Below are positions 4,870 to 5,670 of a stretch of DNA of 5,670 nt, piece by piece (the stretch's first letter is position 1; every line of letters starts with the position of its first letter). A model generated the notes under the pieces. It was not told the DNA's origin and ran no database searches. It saw only the letters and a list, made by a program, of their open reading frames with translations. The stretch covers positions 610 to 6,279 of the forward strand of contig DEBW01000011.1 of the NCBI GenBank assembly GCA_002348905.1, written 5' to 3'. Made by a program: the position numbers and the translations under genes. The DNA is from Ruminococcus flavefaciens. Lineage in GTDB: Bacteria; Bacillota; Clostridia; Oscillospirales; Ruminococcaceae.

Positions 4870-5670
4870 ATGAGATCTAACAACCCTCTCGCTGCTGCGA
4901 TCGTCATAGCATCTGCTACTGCTCTGGTCGTATTATATGCGTTTCTGCGTCCGCAACAGACGCTGATCGTTCTCATAGTTTACCTTGCAACTATAATATC
5001 ACTTTCCGTTATCGTGTACTTTGTAAGCAAAATGTACGGAAAGCTGAAAACCTCGGTCGATGCTGATGATTTTACCGACATCACCGAAAATCTTAACACT
5101 GAGATCATCATATGGTATAGCGATTACAGCTATGTCTTCATGAACAAGCGCATCCGTGACCTGCTTGAAATATACGGCGATGACTTTGACGAAAAGGAAA
5201 TGCTCAAAAAAGCATTTGAGCTTGACGAACTTACTCCGGATAATATGAAAGCCATTACAGAAACAGGCTCTCACGAAGCAAGCTTCATAAATTCCGAAGG
5301 TAAACTTATTACTATCGCATGGAGCACATCTCTCGTAAAAAAGCGTAAAAAGCGCAGCGCATACATCAGTACAGGCTTCAACCTTACTGAAATACGCAAG
5401 ATGAAAATAAATCTTGCGAGTGCAAACGATTTCTTCAACAACTCAATGGAACTCGCTGAGATCGGCGTACTTATGAGTACCGACAGAAGAAGATATGCTG
5501 TTTCGTCGATAGCTATGGACGCTCTCGGACTTACAAACAGCAGCATCGACGTTATCACTCTCCGCTCACTCATACACCCTAATGACCGTATACAGTTCGA
5601 CCGTGCCCTTAAATCAAAGGACGACGAGTACGGTGAAGTCAGAAATATCGAAATACGCATAAAATCTCTC
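4870..5670 (+). CDS. Membrane protein with tandem PAS-like domains, C-terminus outside window
   Basis: An open frame of 267 codons runs from ATG 4870 to the right edge without a stop. AAAGGGG nine bases upstream (ending at 4860) supports the start. Residues about 8-26 and 31-54 are hydrophobic helices, so the protein begins with a transmembrane hairpin. Residues about 75-178 look like a PAS sensory domain (IIIWYSDYSYVFMNKRIRDL at the start, a GKLITIAWSTS strand and a closing ISTGFNLTEIRKMK that leads into a helical linker). A second PAS-like unit starts near 187 and includes LIHPNDR, a motif common in PAS folds. Such N-termini usually feed an output module such as GGDEF, EAL or a histidine kinase, but none is within the window, so the activity is unknown. 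It is divergent from the two-component operon; a signalling role is inferred. Confidence 0.85.
   Translation, partial: MRSNNPLAAAIVIASATALVVLYAFLRPQQTLIVLIVYLATIISLSVIVYFVSKMYGKLKTSVDADDFTDITENLNTEIIIWYSDYSYVFMNKRIRDLLEIYGDDFDEKEMLKKAFELDELTPDNMKAITETGSHEASFINSEGKLITIAWSTSLVKKRKKRSAYISTGFNLTEIRKMKINLASANDFFNNSMELAEIGVLMSTDRRRYAVSSIAMDALGLTNSSIDVITLRSLIHPNDRIQFDRALKSKDDEYGEVRNIEIRIKSL

Noticed and set aside
4999..5660. Two minus-strand frames opposite the PAS membrane protein gene.
   Set aside because: They lie antisense to an uninterrupted plus-strand frame with a promoter, ribosome binding site, membrane helices and PAS-like motifs.

Overview
The window looks like a chromosomal segment of a cellulolytic ruminococcus (Bacillota, Oscillospiraceae), close to Ruminococcus species that build dockerin-based cellulosomes. 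This rests on a secreted GH5 endoglucanase ending in a Thr-rich linker and a dockerin of ruminococcal type, AT-rich spacers, GGAGG-type ribosome binding sites, sigma-A-like promoters and a Clostridia-type class II aldolase start. The species assignment is inference.

Layout from left to right. The first 89 bases are the 5' end of a class II fructose-bisphosphate aldolase gene (minus strand), with its own extended -10 promoter (140-168) and a small palindrome at the start of transcription. A strong minus-strand terminator (210-241) separates it from the GH5-dockerin cellulase gene (246-2039, minus), which has a consensus TTGACA-17-TATAAT promoter (2088-2116). Next is a non-coding stretch (2040-2512), and then a two-component operon on the minus strand: an OmpR/PhoB-type response regulator (3960-4637) whose 3' end overlaps a membrane histidine kinase (2513-3973). 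Divergent from it, on the plus strand, a membrane protein with PAS-like domains (4870 onward) has its own promoter and runs off the window.

The most interesting signal is a 34-base block found twice, upstream of the response regulator gene (4694-4727) and just downstream of the kinase gene (2443-2476), identical at 27 of 34 positions without gaps. Read on the minus strand, each copy has TTCACA, five bases, a second TTCACA-like hexamer (TTCACA or TACACT), nine bases, then TATAAT. An 11-base direct repeat close to the -10 with no good -35 is the architecture of promoters activated by OmpR/PhoB-family regulators. The second copy is followed by no credible gene. It is followed by about 130 bases with four C-runs in the RNA sense, a 12-bp hairpin with a C-rich loop and a minus-strand intrinsic terminator (2319-2344). 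This suggests a small RNA under control of the neighbouring two-component system, comparable in design to the CiaR-controlled csRNAs of streptococci. The block and the RNA elements are visible in the sequence; the regulatory link is inference.

Nothing in the sequence ties the two-component system directly to the cellulase: the cellulase promoter lacks the repeat and looks strong without an activator.
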